A stretch of DNA of 64,000 bases, taken from the NCBI RefSeq assembly GCF_003228315.1, contig NZ_CP029693.1, forward strand, positions 6,110,501 through 6,174,500, read 5' to 3'. The position numbers and the translations under genes are program-made. Source of the DNA: Pseudomonas putida (GTDB lineage: Bacteria > Pseudomonadota > Gammaproteobacteria > Pseudomonadales > Pseudomonadaceae). Below the pieces are notes generated by a model. That model worked only from the letters and a program-made list of their open reading frames with translations. It was not told the origin of the DNA and searched no databases. This document shows positions 44,211 to 52,305 of this stretch, piece after piece (position 1 is the first letter of the stretch; the number at the start of each line of letters is the position of its first letter).

Positions 44211-44901
44211 GTCGGGCATGAGTGATAAAGCAATCTTGAGCTGCCGCAACCTGGGCAAATCCTACGAGGAAGGCCCGGAGTCGGTGGAAGTTCTTTCCGG
44301 TTTGCAGCTGGAACTGCATCCGGGCGAGCGCGTGGCGATAGTCGGCAAGTCGGGTTCGGGCAAAAGTACCTTGCTCAACTTGCTGGGCGGCCTCGATACC
44401 CCGACCAAGGGCAGCGTCTGGCTCGACGGTGAAGAACTCTCGGCATTGAGCGAGAAGAAGCGCGGCCTGCTGCGTAACCGTGCCCTGGGTTTCGTGTACC
44501 AGTTCCACCATCTGCTGCCGGAGTTCACCGCGCTGGAAAACGTCTGCATGCCGCTGTTGATCGGCAAGACGGCGATTCCCGAGGCGCGCAAGCGTGCGAC
44601 CGCGTTGCTGGAGCGGGTAGGGCTGGGGCATCGCCTGGAGCACAAACCGGCGGAACTGTCCGGTGGTGAGCGCCAGCGTGTGGCCATCGCCCGCGCCCTG
44701 GTCAACAATCCAGGGCTGGTGATGCTCGACGAGCCGACCGGCAACCTCGATTTACACACGGCCGAAGGCATTCAGGATTTGATGCTCGAACTCAGCACCT
44801 CGATGCGCACGGCGTTCCTGGTGGTGACCCACGACATGAACCTGGCCCGCCAGATGGACCGCGTCCTGCACCTGCAGGAAGGTTGCCTGACGCCTATCTG
44901 A
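44203..44901 (+). CDS. lolD: Lipoprotein-releasing system ATPase LolD
   Basis: A 232-residue ABC ATPase that powers LolCDE. Walker A GKSGSGKST, signature LSGGERQR, Walker B LVMLDEPTGNLD and the switch His in VVTHDM are all present. I chose ATG 44203, which overlaps the lolC stop and has CGGAGG nine nt upstream. Many homologues are annotated from the next ATG at 44218. A terminator follows at 44910, before lolE. Confidence 0.94.
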   Translation: MSESGMSDKAILSCRNLGKSYEEGPESVEVLSGLQLELHPGERVAIVGKSGSGKSTLLNLLGGLDTPTKGSVWLDGEELSALSEKKRGLLRNRALGFVYQFHHLLPEFTALENVCMPLLIGKTAIPEARKRATALLERVGLGHRLEHKPAELSGGERQRVAIARALVNNPGLVMLDEPTGNLDLHTAEGIQDLMLELSTSMRTAFLVVTHDMNLARQMDRVLHLQEGCLTPI

Positions 44902-44909
44902 CTGGTCGA

Positions 44910-44947
44910 AACCCGACGGGACTTATAAGTACGTCGGGTCTTTTTGT
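44910..44947 (+). terminator. Rho-independent terminator between lolD and lolE
   Basis: Stem ACCCGACG (44911-44918) with CGTCGGGT (44932-44939), a 13-nt loop containing the palindrome ACTTATAAGT, then CTTTTTG. It ends only about 21 bp before the lolE ATG. Confidence 0.8.
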
Positions 44948-44968
44948 TTCTATACGGTGTCCCAGCGA

Positions 44969-46213
44969 ATGTTCAGACCGTTATCGATCTTTATCGGCAC
45001 GCGCTATACCCGCGCCAAGCGCCGCAATCGCTTTGTTTCCTTCATCTCGATGACCTCGATGATCGGCCTCGCCCTGGGCGTGCTGGCGATGATCGTGGTG
45101 TTGTCGGTGATGAACGGCTTCCAGCGCGAAATGAGTTCACGCATCCTCGGGATGGTGCCGCACGCGACTATCGTTGGCGTCAATCCGATCGATGACTGGC
45201 AGCCCGTTGCGGCTGCCGCCCTGAAAAACCCGCAAGTGACCGCAGCGGTGCCGTTCACCGAGATGGAGGGCATGCTGTCCTACAAGGGCACGATGCAGCC
45301 GATCCAGGTCAGCGGTGTCGATCCGGCGCTGGAAGGTCAGGTCTCCATCGTGGCCAAACACATCGTCCAGGGAAGCCTGGAGGCCTTGAAACCGGGTGAG
45401 TTTGGCGTGGTGATCGGTGAAATCACCGCGCGCCGCTTCCGTCTGAATGTCGGCGACAAGATCACCCTGATCGTGCCGGAAGTCAGCAATGCACCGGGTG
45501 GCATCACCCCGCGCATGCAGCGCTTGAACGTGGTTGGCGTGTTCAAGGTCGGTGCCGAGCTGGATGGTTCGATGGCCCTGATCAACGTCGCGGACGCCGC
45601 GCAGATGCAGCACTGGGAACCGAATCAGGTACAGAGCGTGCGCCTGGCGGTGAAAGACCTGTACGCCGCGCCGCAAGTGTCCAGCACCATCGCCTCGGGC
45701 CTGGGCGAAGCCTTCAAGGCTGACGACTGGACCCACACCCAGGGCAGCCTGTTCAGCGCGATGAAAATGGAAAAGACCATGATCGGCCTGTTGCTGCTGC
45801 TGATCGTGGCCGTGGCGGCGTTCAACATCATCGCGACCCTGATCATGGTGGTGAACGACAAGGGTGCGGACATCGCGATCCTGCGAACCATCGGCGCCAC
45901 GCCACGGCAGATCATGGCGATCTTCATGGTGCAGGGCACGGTGATCGGGATTGTCGGCACGCTGATCGGTGGCATTCTTGGCGTGATTGCGGCGTTGAAC
46001 GTCAGTGAAATGGTGGGCTGGGTCGAGCGCGTTACAGGGCAACACATCTTCAGTTCCGATGTGTATTTCGTCAGCAACCTGCCGTCCGAGCTGCAAAGTG
46101 GGGACGTGCTGTTGATCTGTTCGGCGGGGTTCATCATGAGCTTTCTGGCCACGGTTTATCCGGCGTGGCGGGCGGCGAAGGTCGAGCCGGCGACTGCCTT
46201 GCGGTATTCGTAA
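44969..46213 (+). CDS. lolE: Lipoprotein-releasing system permease LolE
   Basis: A 414-residue paralogue of LolC with the same layout: an N-terminal membrane segment, a periplasmic domain and three C-terminal segments including MIGLLLLLIVAVAAFNII. The first 65 residues are nearly identical to LolC. It forms the LolC-LolE membrane pair of the exporter. The ATG at 44969 gives an N-terminus equal to LolC; its ribosome-binding site is weak. It is separated from lolD by a strong terminator. Confidence 0.92.
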   Translation: MFRPLSIFIGTRYTRAKRRNRFVSFISMTSMIGLALGVLAMIVVLSVMNGFQREMSSRILGMVPHATIVGVNPIDDWQPVAAAALKNPQVTAAVPFTEMEGMLSYKGTMQPIQVSGVDPALEGQVSIVAKHIVQGSLEALKPGEFGVVIGEITARRFRLNVGDKITLIVPEVSNAPGGITPRMQRLNVVGVFKVGAELDGSMALINVADAAQMQHWEPNQVQSVRLAVKDLYAAPQVSSTIASGLGEAFKADDWTHTQGSLFSAMKMEKTMIGLLLLLIVAVAAFNIIATLIMVVNDKGADIAILRTIGATPRQIMAIFMVQGTVIGIVGTLIGGILGVIAALNVSEMVGWVERVTGQHIFSSDVYFVSNLPSELQSGDVLLICSAGFIMSFLATVYPAWRAAKVEPATALRYS

Positions 46214-46227
46214 TCTCTGAAACCGCC

Positions 46228-46302
46228 ATCGCGAGCAGGCTCGCTCCCACAGGGGGATTTGTGAACACCGCAGATCCAATGTGGGAGCGAGCCTGCTCGC
46301 GA
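46228..46302. repeat. REP pair (inverted)
   Basis: Two copies with core GAGCGAGCCTGCTCGC between converging lolE and copS. The TTCGCGA/CATCGCGA ends face outward, as in the pair at 10121-10217. Confidence 0.88.
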
Positions 46303-46322
46303 AGGGGCCGGTCCTGTTGGCC

Positions 46323-47672
46323 TCAATCTCCTGTTGGCAACTCGATCACAAACCGCGTCCATCCCCTTTCTGATTCACACCGAATCTGTCCCCCATGAGC
46401 CCGCACGATCGACTGGGTAATCGCCAGCCCCAACCCTGCATGCTCACTGCTGCCTTCATGACGCGCCGGATCAGCCCGGTAAAAACGGTCGAACAGTCGC
46501 GGTAGCAAGTCTCTGGAAATCCCTTCACCACTGTTTTCGACCGTCAGGCTCATGCCCTCCGGCTGATCGACAATGCGCACCAGAATCTCGCCATCGACCG
46601 GGGTAAACCGCAAGGCATTGTCCAGCAGATTGGAAAGCGCTCGACGCAACATGTTGCGATCGCCTTCGATTCGGCCACTCCCTTCGCGACCGAGCCTCAC
46701 TCCTGCGTCCTCGGCCAATGGCGCAAAGAACTCCATCAACGCATCCACTTCCTCCGCCAACTCCAGCGGTTCGCGTTTGGGCGCGAGCAGGCCGTGATCG
46801 GCTTTTGCCAGGTACAGCATGTCGTTGACCAGTTGCGCCATCCATTGCAGCTCTTCCAGATTGCTGTGCAGCGCCTCGCGGTATTCCTCGATGGAACGGG
46901 GGCGGGTCAGGGTGACCTGAGTGTGGGTCAGCAGATTCGACAGCGGGGTGCGCAATTCATGGGCAATGTCGGCGGAAAACCCCGACAGTCGCTGGAAGGA
47001 GTCGTCGAGGCGCCTGAGCATGGCATTGAAGTGGCGAGCCATTTGAGCCACTTCCGGCGGCATGTTTTCTTCGGGCAGGCGGGCGTTGAGCGATTGCGCC
47101 GAAACGCCTTTGGCGACAGCGCTGATGCGTCGCAGCGGGCGCAAGCCGCTGCGGGCTGCCCAGGCACCCAGCAGCGCGGTGGCCAGTGCCGACAGGCCCA
47201 CCGTGAGCCAGATCAGGTGCTGCATGCGTTGCAGGAAGTGCTGGTGGTGGGTGATATCCAGCAGCAGGGTCAATTGCGGCGAATCGGCCCGGTCAGGAAA
47301 CAGCGGGGCATTGAGCACCCGGTAATCGGTGCCCGCGTTGTTGATCGTCGACAGCCCGGTTGTTTGCGGCAGCGTGCCCGGCAGCTCCGTCGAGCTGTCA
47401 TACCAGGGCTTGCCATCGCTGCCGCTGATACGCAGCGACAGATCGGCCTGTCGGCTCAATTCATCGTTCAGCCTGACTGCACTGTCGCTGGATTGAATAT
47501 CGTGCAGTGCCCGGCGCAGGCCAATCAACTTACTCTCCAGCAATTGCTGATCCAGCTCTACGAAGTGCGCCTCGCTGGCACGGCTGAACAACACTCCGGC
47601 AGTCAGCGAAACCACCGCCGTGCACGCCGCAAACAGCAGCGCCAGACGAGTGCTCAATGAAAGCCTGAGCAT
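46323..47672 (-). CDS. copS: Heavy-metal sensor histidine kinase (CopS/CusS type)
   Basis: A 449-residue inner-membrane sensor kinase. A transmembrane segment (about 10-30), a periplasmic sensing domain (about 31-150), a second segment (about 154-172) and a HAMP domain precede the HisKA domain with phospho-acceptor His238 (IAHELRTPL). The HATPase domain has NLLDNALRF (N box) and GLGLAI (G box). It is coupled to the regulator gene upstream by a TGATG overlap. The copper assignment rests on family type and the adjacent divergent cupredoxin. Confidence 0.88.
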   Translation of the reverse strand: MLRLSLSTRLALLFAACTAVVSLTAGVLFSRASEAHFVELDQQLLESKLIGLRRALHDIQSSDSAVRLNDELSRQADLSLRISGSDGKPWYDSSTELPGTLPQTTGLSTINNAGTDYRVLNAPLFPDRADSPQLTLLLDITHHQHFLQRMQHLIWLTVGLSALATALLGAWAARSGLRPLRRISAVAKGVSAQSLNARLPEENMPPEVAQMARHFNAMLRRLDDSFQRLSGFSADIAHELRTPLSNLLTHTQVTLTRPRSIEEYREALHSNLEELQWMAQLVNDMLYLAKADHGLLAPKREPLELAEEVDALMEFFAPLAEDAGVRLGREGSGRIEGDRNMLRRALSNLLDNALRFTPVDGEILVRIVDQPEGMSLTVENSGEGISRDLLPRLFDRFYRADPARHEGSSEHAGLGLAITQSIVRAHGGQIRCESERGWTRFVIELPTGD

Positions 47673-48352
47673 CAGGCGCTGCGCTCTTCGAGGACGTAGC
47701 CCATGCCGCGCACGGTGTGGATCAGTTTATTGGGGAAGTTATCGTCGATCTTCAGGCGCAGGCGGCGGATCGCGACTTCGATGACATTGGTGTCGCTGTC
47801 GAAATTCATGTCCCAGACCTGGGAGGCGATCAGCGATTTTGGCAGCACTTCGCCCTGGCGACGCAGGAGCATTTCCAGCAGGGCGAATTCCTTGGCCGTC
47901 AGGTCGATGCGCTGGCCGCTGCGCTCCACGCGCCGGCGAATCAGGTCCAGGCACAGGTCGGCCAGTTGCAGGGTGGTTTCCTGGGGCGCCGCACTGCCAC
48001 GGCGCAGCAGGCTGCGTACCCGGGCCAGCAGTTCGGAAAAGGCGAAGGGCTTGACCAGATAGTCGTCGGCGCCCAGTTCAAGGCCATGAACCCGGTCCTC
48101 CACAGCATCTCGAGCGGTGAGGAACAGCACGGGCGTATCCAGGCCGGCGCCGCGCACCGCTTGCAGAATCTGCCAGCCATCGCGTCCCGGCAGCATCACA
48201 TCGAGAATCAACAGTGCGTACTCACCGCTCAATGCCAGTTGCTGGCCGGTGCTGCCGTCGGCCACCCACTCGATGTTGAAGCCGGCTTCGGCCAGGCCCT
48301 GGCGCAGGTAGTGACCGGTTTTCGGTTGGTCTTCGACGATCAGCAGTTTCAT
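47672..48352 (-). CDS. copR: Heavy-metal response regulator (CopR/CusR type)
   Basis: A 226-residue OmpR-family regulator. The receiver domain (1-115) has acidic pocket E7/D8, phospho-acceptor Asp51 (LILDVMLPG) and Lys in LVKPFAFSEL. The C-terminal winged helix (about 125-222) includes DLTAKEFALLEMLLRR. It would bind the divergent promoter region toward the cupredoxin gene. Its stop overlaps the copS start. Confidence 0.9.
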   Translation of the reverse strand: MKLLIVEDQPKTGHYLRQGLAEAGFNIEWVADGSTGQQLALSGEYALLILDVMLPGRDGWQILQAVRGAGLDTPVLFLTARDAVEDRVHGLELGADDYLVKPFAFSELLARVRSLLRRGSAAPQETTLQLADLCLDLIRRRVERSGQRIDLTAKEFALLEMLLRRQGEVLPKSLIASQVWDMNFDSDTNVIEVAIRRLRLKIDDNFPNKLIHTVRGMGYVLEERSA

Positions 48353-48415
48353 GGGTGTCTCTGATTAAATGGAACGTGCGCTTTATACCGTGGCAGGGGA
48401 CGGTGCAGTTCAAGC

Positions 48416-48429
48416 TGACAAAGTTGTAA
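48416..48429. promoter_or_regulatory. Candidate CopR binding site (cop box)
   Basis: TGACAAAGTTGTAA contains the perfect palindrome ACAA-AG-TTGT. It lies midway between divergent copR and the cupredoxin gene. CopR/CusR-type regulators bind TGACA-N3-TTGT-like dyads, so this is a reasonable but untested operator. Confidence 0.5.
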
Positions 48430-48507
48430 TCTGGCTGTCAGGTTACCGGCAGCGCCGGCAGTTTAGTGTTTTCCACAGGCTGAACCTTATTGTGTTGGAG
48501 TACGACC

Positions 48508-49032
48508 ATGTTTTTGCGCAAATCAGTGGTGCTGGCTGCCTGTGTATGGGCCTTGAGTTCGCAGGTCGGCGCAGCGCCGGGACATACCTATGACTTCGGC
48601 CAACCGGCCGCGGCGGCCAAGGCGACCCGCAGTGTCGAAGTGGTGATGGGGGACATGTCGTTCACCCCCAAGGCCATCGACGTCAAGGCAGGGGAGACCG
48701 TGCGATTCGTGCTGGTCAACAAAGGCCAGTTGCTGCATGAGTTCAACCTCGGTGATGCGGCAATGCATGCCAGCCACCAGCAGGAAATGCTGAAAATGCA
48801 GCAAAGCGGCATGCTGACGCCGACCGGTATGAAGGACATGGACCACAGCGCCATGGCTGGCATGGATCACGGCGCCATGAAACACGACGATCCCAATAGC
48901 GTGCTGGTGGAGCCGGGCAAGACGGCCGAGCTGACCTGGACCTTCAGCAAGGCCACCAGCCTGGAATTTGCCTGCAATATCCCCGGCCATTACCAGGCGG
49001 GCATGGTCGGCAAACTGACAGTCAGTCAGTAA
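48508..49032 (+). CDS. Periplasmic cupredoxin-domain copper protein
   Basis: A 174-residue exported protein with a signal peptide (MFLRKSVVLAACVWALSSQV, cleavage after GAA). The plastocyanin/azurin fold retains a complete type 1 copper site: His77 (LLHEF), Cys156, His161 and Met166 in the C-terminal FACNIPGH...GM. A Met/His-rich insertion (about 86-125, with MDHSAMAGMDHGAM) could bind further copper. It is divergent from copRS, suggesting copper-inducible tolerance. The start at 48508 follows TTGGAGTACGACC. Confidence 0.88.
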   Translation: MFLRKSVVLAACVWALSSQVGAAPGHTYDFGQPAAAAKATRSVEVVMGDMSFTPKAIDVKAGETVRFVLVNKGQLLHEFNLGDAAMHASHQQEMLKMQQSGMLTPTGMKDMDHSAMAGMDHGAMKHDDPNSVLVEPGKTAELTWTFSKATSLEFACNIPGHYQAGMVGKLTVSQ

Positions 49033-49093
49033 GCACTCAAAGGCGGAAGCAAAGGCTGATAGAATCCGCTGATTCTTCAGTCAGGTTTCCGCC

Positions 49094-49924
49094 ATGCATC
49101 CCGCAGCCGAACACTCGCCGCTGGGCAAATCCAGCGAATACATCGCCACCTACACGCCGTCCCTGCTGTTCCCGATCCCGCGTACCGCGAAGTGGGCCGA
49201 ACTGGGCCTGACGGCGGACACCCTGCCGTACAAGGGCGTGGACTTCTGGAACTGCTTCGAACTGTCCTGGCTTTTGCCATCGGGCAAGCCGGTGGTGGCG
49301 ATCGGCGAGTTCAGCATCCCGGCGGATTCGCCGAACATCATCGAATCCAAGTCGTTCAAGCTGTACCTCAACTCCCTGAATCAGACGCCGTTCGCCGACA
49401 CCGCGAGCCTTGAGGCGACGTTGGTCAAGGATCTGTCGGCCGCTGCTGGCAAGCCGGTTGGCGTGCGTGTGCGCAGCCTTAAGGATGTGGAAGCCGAGGG
49501 CGTCGTGGCATTGCCGGGTGTGTGCGTCGATGATCTGGATATCAGTGTCAGCAACTATGAGCATCCGCGCCCGGAGCTGCTGCGTTGCGACTCATCGCGC
49601 GTTGTCGAAGAGAGCGTGCACAGCCATTTGCTGAAATCCAATTGCCCGGTGACCAGTCAGCCGGACTGGGGCAGCGTGGTGGTGGAATATCGTGGTGCGG
49701 CGCTGGATCACGCGAGTTTGTTGGAATACATCGTCAGCTTCCGTCAGCATTCGGACTTCCACGAGCAGTGCGTGGAGCGGATTTTCTTGGACCTGCAGCG
49801 TTTGCTGAAGCCGGAGAAATTGACGGTGTATGCGCGCTATGTGCGCCGTGGCGGGCTGGATATCAATCCGTATCGCAGTACTGAGGAAGTGCAGTTGCCG
49901 AACCATCGTCTGGTTCGTCAATGA
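49094..49924 (+). CDS. queF: NADPH-dependent 7-cyano-7-deazaguanine reductase QueF
   Basis: A 276-residue enzyme of the long, bimodular QueF type that reduces preQ0 to preQ1 in queuosine biosynthesis for tRNA. The QueF signature ESKSFKLYLNSLNQTPF lies in the N-terminal half. The nucleophilic Cys184 and proton donor Asp191 are in SNCPVTSQPDWG. The C-terminal FHEQCVERIF segment is also typical. No preQ1 riboswitch is apparent in the short upstream gap. Confidence 0.95.
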   Translation: MHPAAEHSPLGKSSEYIATYTPSLLFPIPRTAKWAELGLTADTLPYKGVDFWNCFELSWLLPSGKPVVAIGEFSIPADSPNIIESKSFKLYLNSLNQTPFADTASLEATLVKDLSAAAGKPVGVRVRSLKDVEAEGVVALPGVCVDDLDISVSNYEHPRPELLRCDSSRVVEESVHSHLLKSNCPVTSQPDWGSVVVEYRGAALDHASLLEYIVSFRQHSDFHEQCVERIFLDLQRLLKPEKLTVYARYVRRGGLDINPYRSTEEVQLPNHRLVRQ

Positions 49925-49931
49925 CTGTGTT

Positions 49932-50016
49932 CCTGTAGGAGCGAGCTTGCTCGCGATGGAGTGTCAGTTACGTTGATGTCGACTGGTACACCATCGCGAG
50001 CATGCTCGCTCCTACA
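49932..50016. repeat. REP pair with unlike cores
   Basis: The left copy has core GCGAGCTTGCTCGC and the right copy GCGAGCATGCTCGC. The pair at 51931-52033 has the same two core types in the opposite order. It lies between converging queF and the DUF4404 gene. Confidence 0.88.
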
Positions 50017-50031
50017 TTGCATCCGGTGGGT

Positions 50032-50295
50032 TCAGATCCCCATGCTGTGCAGGGCCTGACCAATTTGGCGCAGGGTGGCGGCGAGGGTCGGATGCTCCAG
50101 TTCGAAGCGATCGACGGCCAGATTCACGTTATCGGCGAGGTTGACGTCCTGGGTTTTGGTTTCGAGCTCAAGCTCAAGTTTGATCTGTTCCATCAGCTTG
50201 TGCAGATCTTCACGCTCGGTTTCGGACAGCGGCGGATTCTTGTCCAATTGCTCGCGCAGGGCATTGAGCTGTTCTTGCAGTTCGCGGGCGGGCAT
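50032..50295 (-). CDS. DUF4404 family protein
   Basis: An 87-residue acidic, helical cytoplasmic protein (MPARELQEQLNALREQLDKN...), likely a small coiled coil, matching the DUF4404 pattern with its C-terminal HPTLAATLRQIGQALHSMGI. No function is established. The start at 50295 follows AAAAGGAAGAACGCC. It keeps its place beside queF in other pseudomonads as I recall. Confidence 0.82.
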   Translation of the reverse strand: MPARELQEQLNALREQLDKNPPLSETEREDLHKLMEQIKLELELETKTQDVNLADNVNLAVDRFELEHPTLAATLRQIGQALHSMGI

Positions 50296-50419
50296 GGCGT
50301 TCTTCCTTTTCTCGATAGGCACTGGCATAGACCGCGGCGGCACGCCAAAGATCTATGGCTTTCCTAAGATTAATCCACTCCCGAGCAACCTGCATGCCTT
50401 CATGGGTGTACAGCTGCGA

Positions 50420-51040
50420 TCAGGGCTTTTCGCCCTTGAGCCGGCGCAGATTGATGTCCGCCAGGCAAGTGTCGAGCTCGCCGAGGTGATCGATCACCGA
50501 GTGCACGCCAAGGCCAAACAGCTGCATGGTTGCCTTGCCGCGTTTGATGTCCCGCTCTTGGGGCGGTAATGCCTGCCATTGCTCGGGCGAAAGCCCGCAC
50601 AACGATCCACAGGACGCCAGGCCGATAGTCCACAAGCCGGCGTTCAGTCCCGATTGCAGCAAGCGCGGTTCACCGCTGACCAGCACGCAACCGTCCAGTC
50701 GCTCGACGTTCAATGCCATCAACGCCTGCCAGCACGCATTCGGTGCTGGCCAGGGTTGAATTGTTGCGCCGTGTTGCGAAGGTTTGATCCAGTCCGGCAG
50801 CGTCACGGCCAGGGATAGGCTGAGGGCAGGGGGCAGTTCGTCGAGCCAGGCGCAGGGGATTTGCTGGCGCTGCAGACTGTTCAGGCTGTCGAGGGCGCCG
50901 GGAGTGGCTTCGGCGTGTTCGGCCGAGTGGCTGCCATGCCGGTGCGTGTGCGCGCCGAAATCCACCAGGCAACCACTGAGACCGAACAGTACGGCGGTCA
51001 GGCTGGGTGCGTTTTGCGGCAAGGCATCGGCGTGTGGCAT
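50420..51040 (-). CDS. Degenerate HAD protein related to phosphonoacetaldehyde hydrolase
   Basis: A 206-residue soluble protein that aligns by eye with PhnX (phosphonatase): VLFGLSGCLVDFG corresponds to the PhnX motif I region, PWPAPNACWQALMALNV to the cap/motif II region, and VLVSGEPRLLQSGLNAGLWTIG to motif III. The nucleophile Asp is Gly20, the second Asp is Ser22, and the motif III acidic pair is Ser122-Gly123. It therefore cannot be a normal HAD phosphatase. A His-rich stretch (HTHRHGSHSAEH, 31-42) follows motif I. Function unknown. Confidence 0.72.
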   Translation of the reverse strand: MPHADALPQNAPSLTAVLFGLSGCLVDFGAHTHRHGSHSAEHAEATPGALDSLNSLQRQQIPCAWLDELPPALSLSLAVTLPDWIKPSQHGATIQPWPAPNACWQALMALNVERLDGCVLVSGEPRLLQSGLNAGLWTIGLASCGSLCGLSPEQWQALPPQERDIKRGKATMQLFGLGVHSVIDHLGELDTCLADINLRRLKGEKP

Positions 51041-51099
51041 GTGAGCGTCCCTGAAATAGCAGGAAGACTAGAGCGTGGCAGTGACAGTAGAGTGACACT

Positions 51100-51118
51100 A
51101 ATGTGAATCGCTCACATT
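51100..51118. promoter_or_regulatory. Dyad upstream of mlaA
   Basis: Perfect inverted repeat AATGTGA-ATCGC-TCACATT with 7-bp arms, 60 bp right of the HAD gene start and 119 bp before mlaA. It resembles a CRP/Vfr half-site pair but with a 5-nt rather than 6-nt spacer. Confidence 0.45.
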
Positions 51119-51236
51119 TGGTTTGAATCCTTTCGGGCGAAGTTTGTGCAATATGCCTGAAAGCTGTTTCCGACTTATACTTGCCAGCTTGATGCCGGGC
51201 CAGGCGCCCGCGCCAGTACAACCCAAGGAGTTTTTT

Positions 51237-51926
<690 letters not shown>

Positions 51927-52305
51927 TCCTCTGTAGGAGCGAGCATGCTCGCGATGAACTCAAGTGCGCCGCGTTCTTCCAGCAAGGCCGCGGAGTCGTT
52001 GAAAATCATCGCGAGCTTGCTCGCTCCTACAGGTTTAACCTTCCATTGAGTTTCGCTTTGGAAGGTTCTTATAACTCCCGGTGATTTCAACGATGGGCAC
52101 CTCAAAGCGACCATCGGTGTGAGCTTGAAACGCCTCGCGGATGGGAGTACCGTCTGCGCCTTAGAAGGGCACCTCTGGTGTAACTGTGTGTAGGGCAAAT
52201 GCTCGAAGGCAGTGAGACAGAGAGGCTAGAAAGCGAATCCAGTAGTGTGAGCCGGGCCAAAATCCGAGCCGCTACGCCAACCTAATTCTGGCGCCGTTTG
52301 CCCAC
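51927..52305. other. 379-bp gap between mlaA and rssB
   Basis: It holds a REP pair, then a hairpin AACCTTCC/GGAAGGTT (52037-52067), a second interrupted dyad around TTTCAACGATGG/CCATCG...TTGAAA (about 52086-52131) and two GGGCACCTC copies (52095 and 52168). One plus-strand frame stays open from about 52050 to 52193 but has no start codon. It looks like a structured leader or a decayed fragment. Confidence 0.45.
51931..52033. repeat. REP pair with unlike cores
   Basis: The left copy has core GCGAGCATGCTCGC and the right copy GCGAGCTTGCTCGC on the plus strand, the reverse of the pair at 49932. It begins 5 bp after the mlaA stop. Confidence 0.88.
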
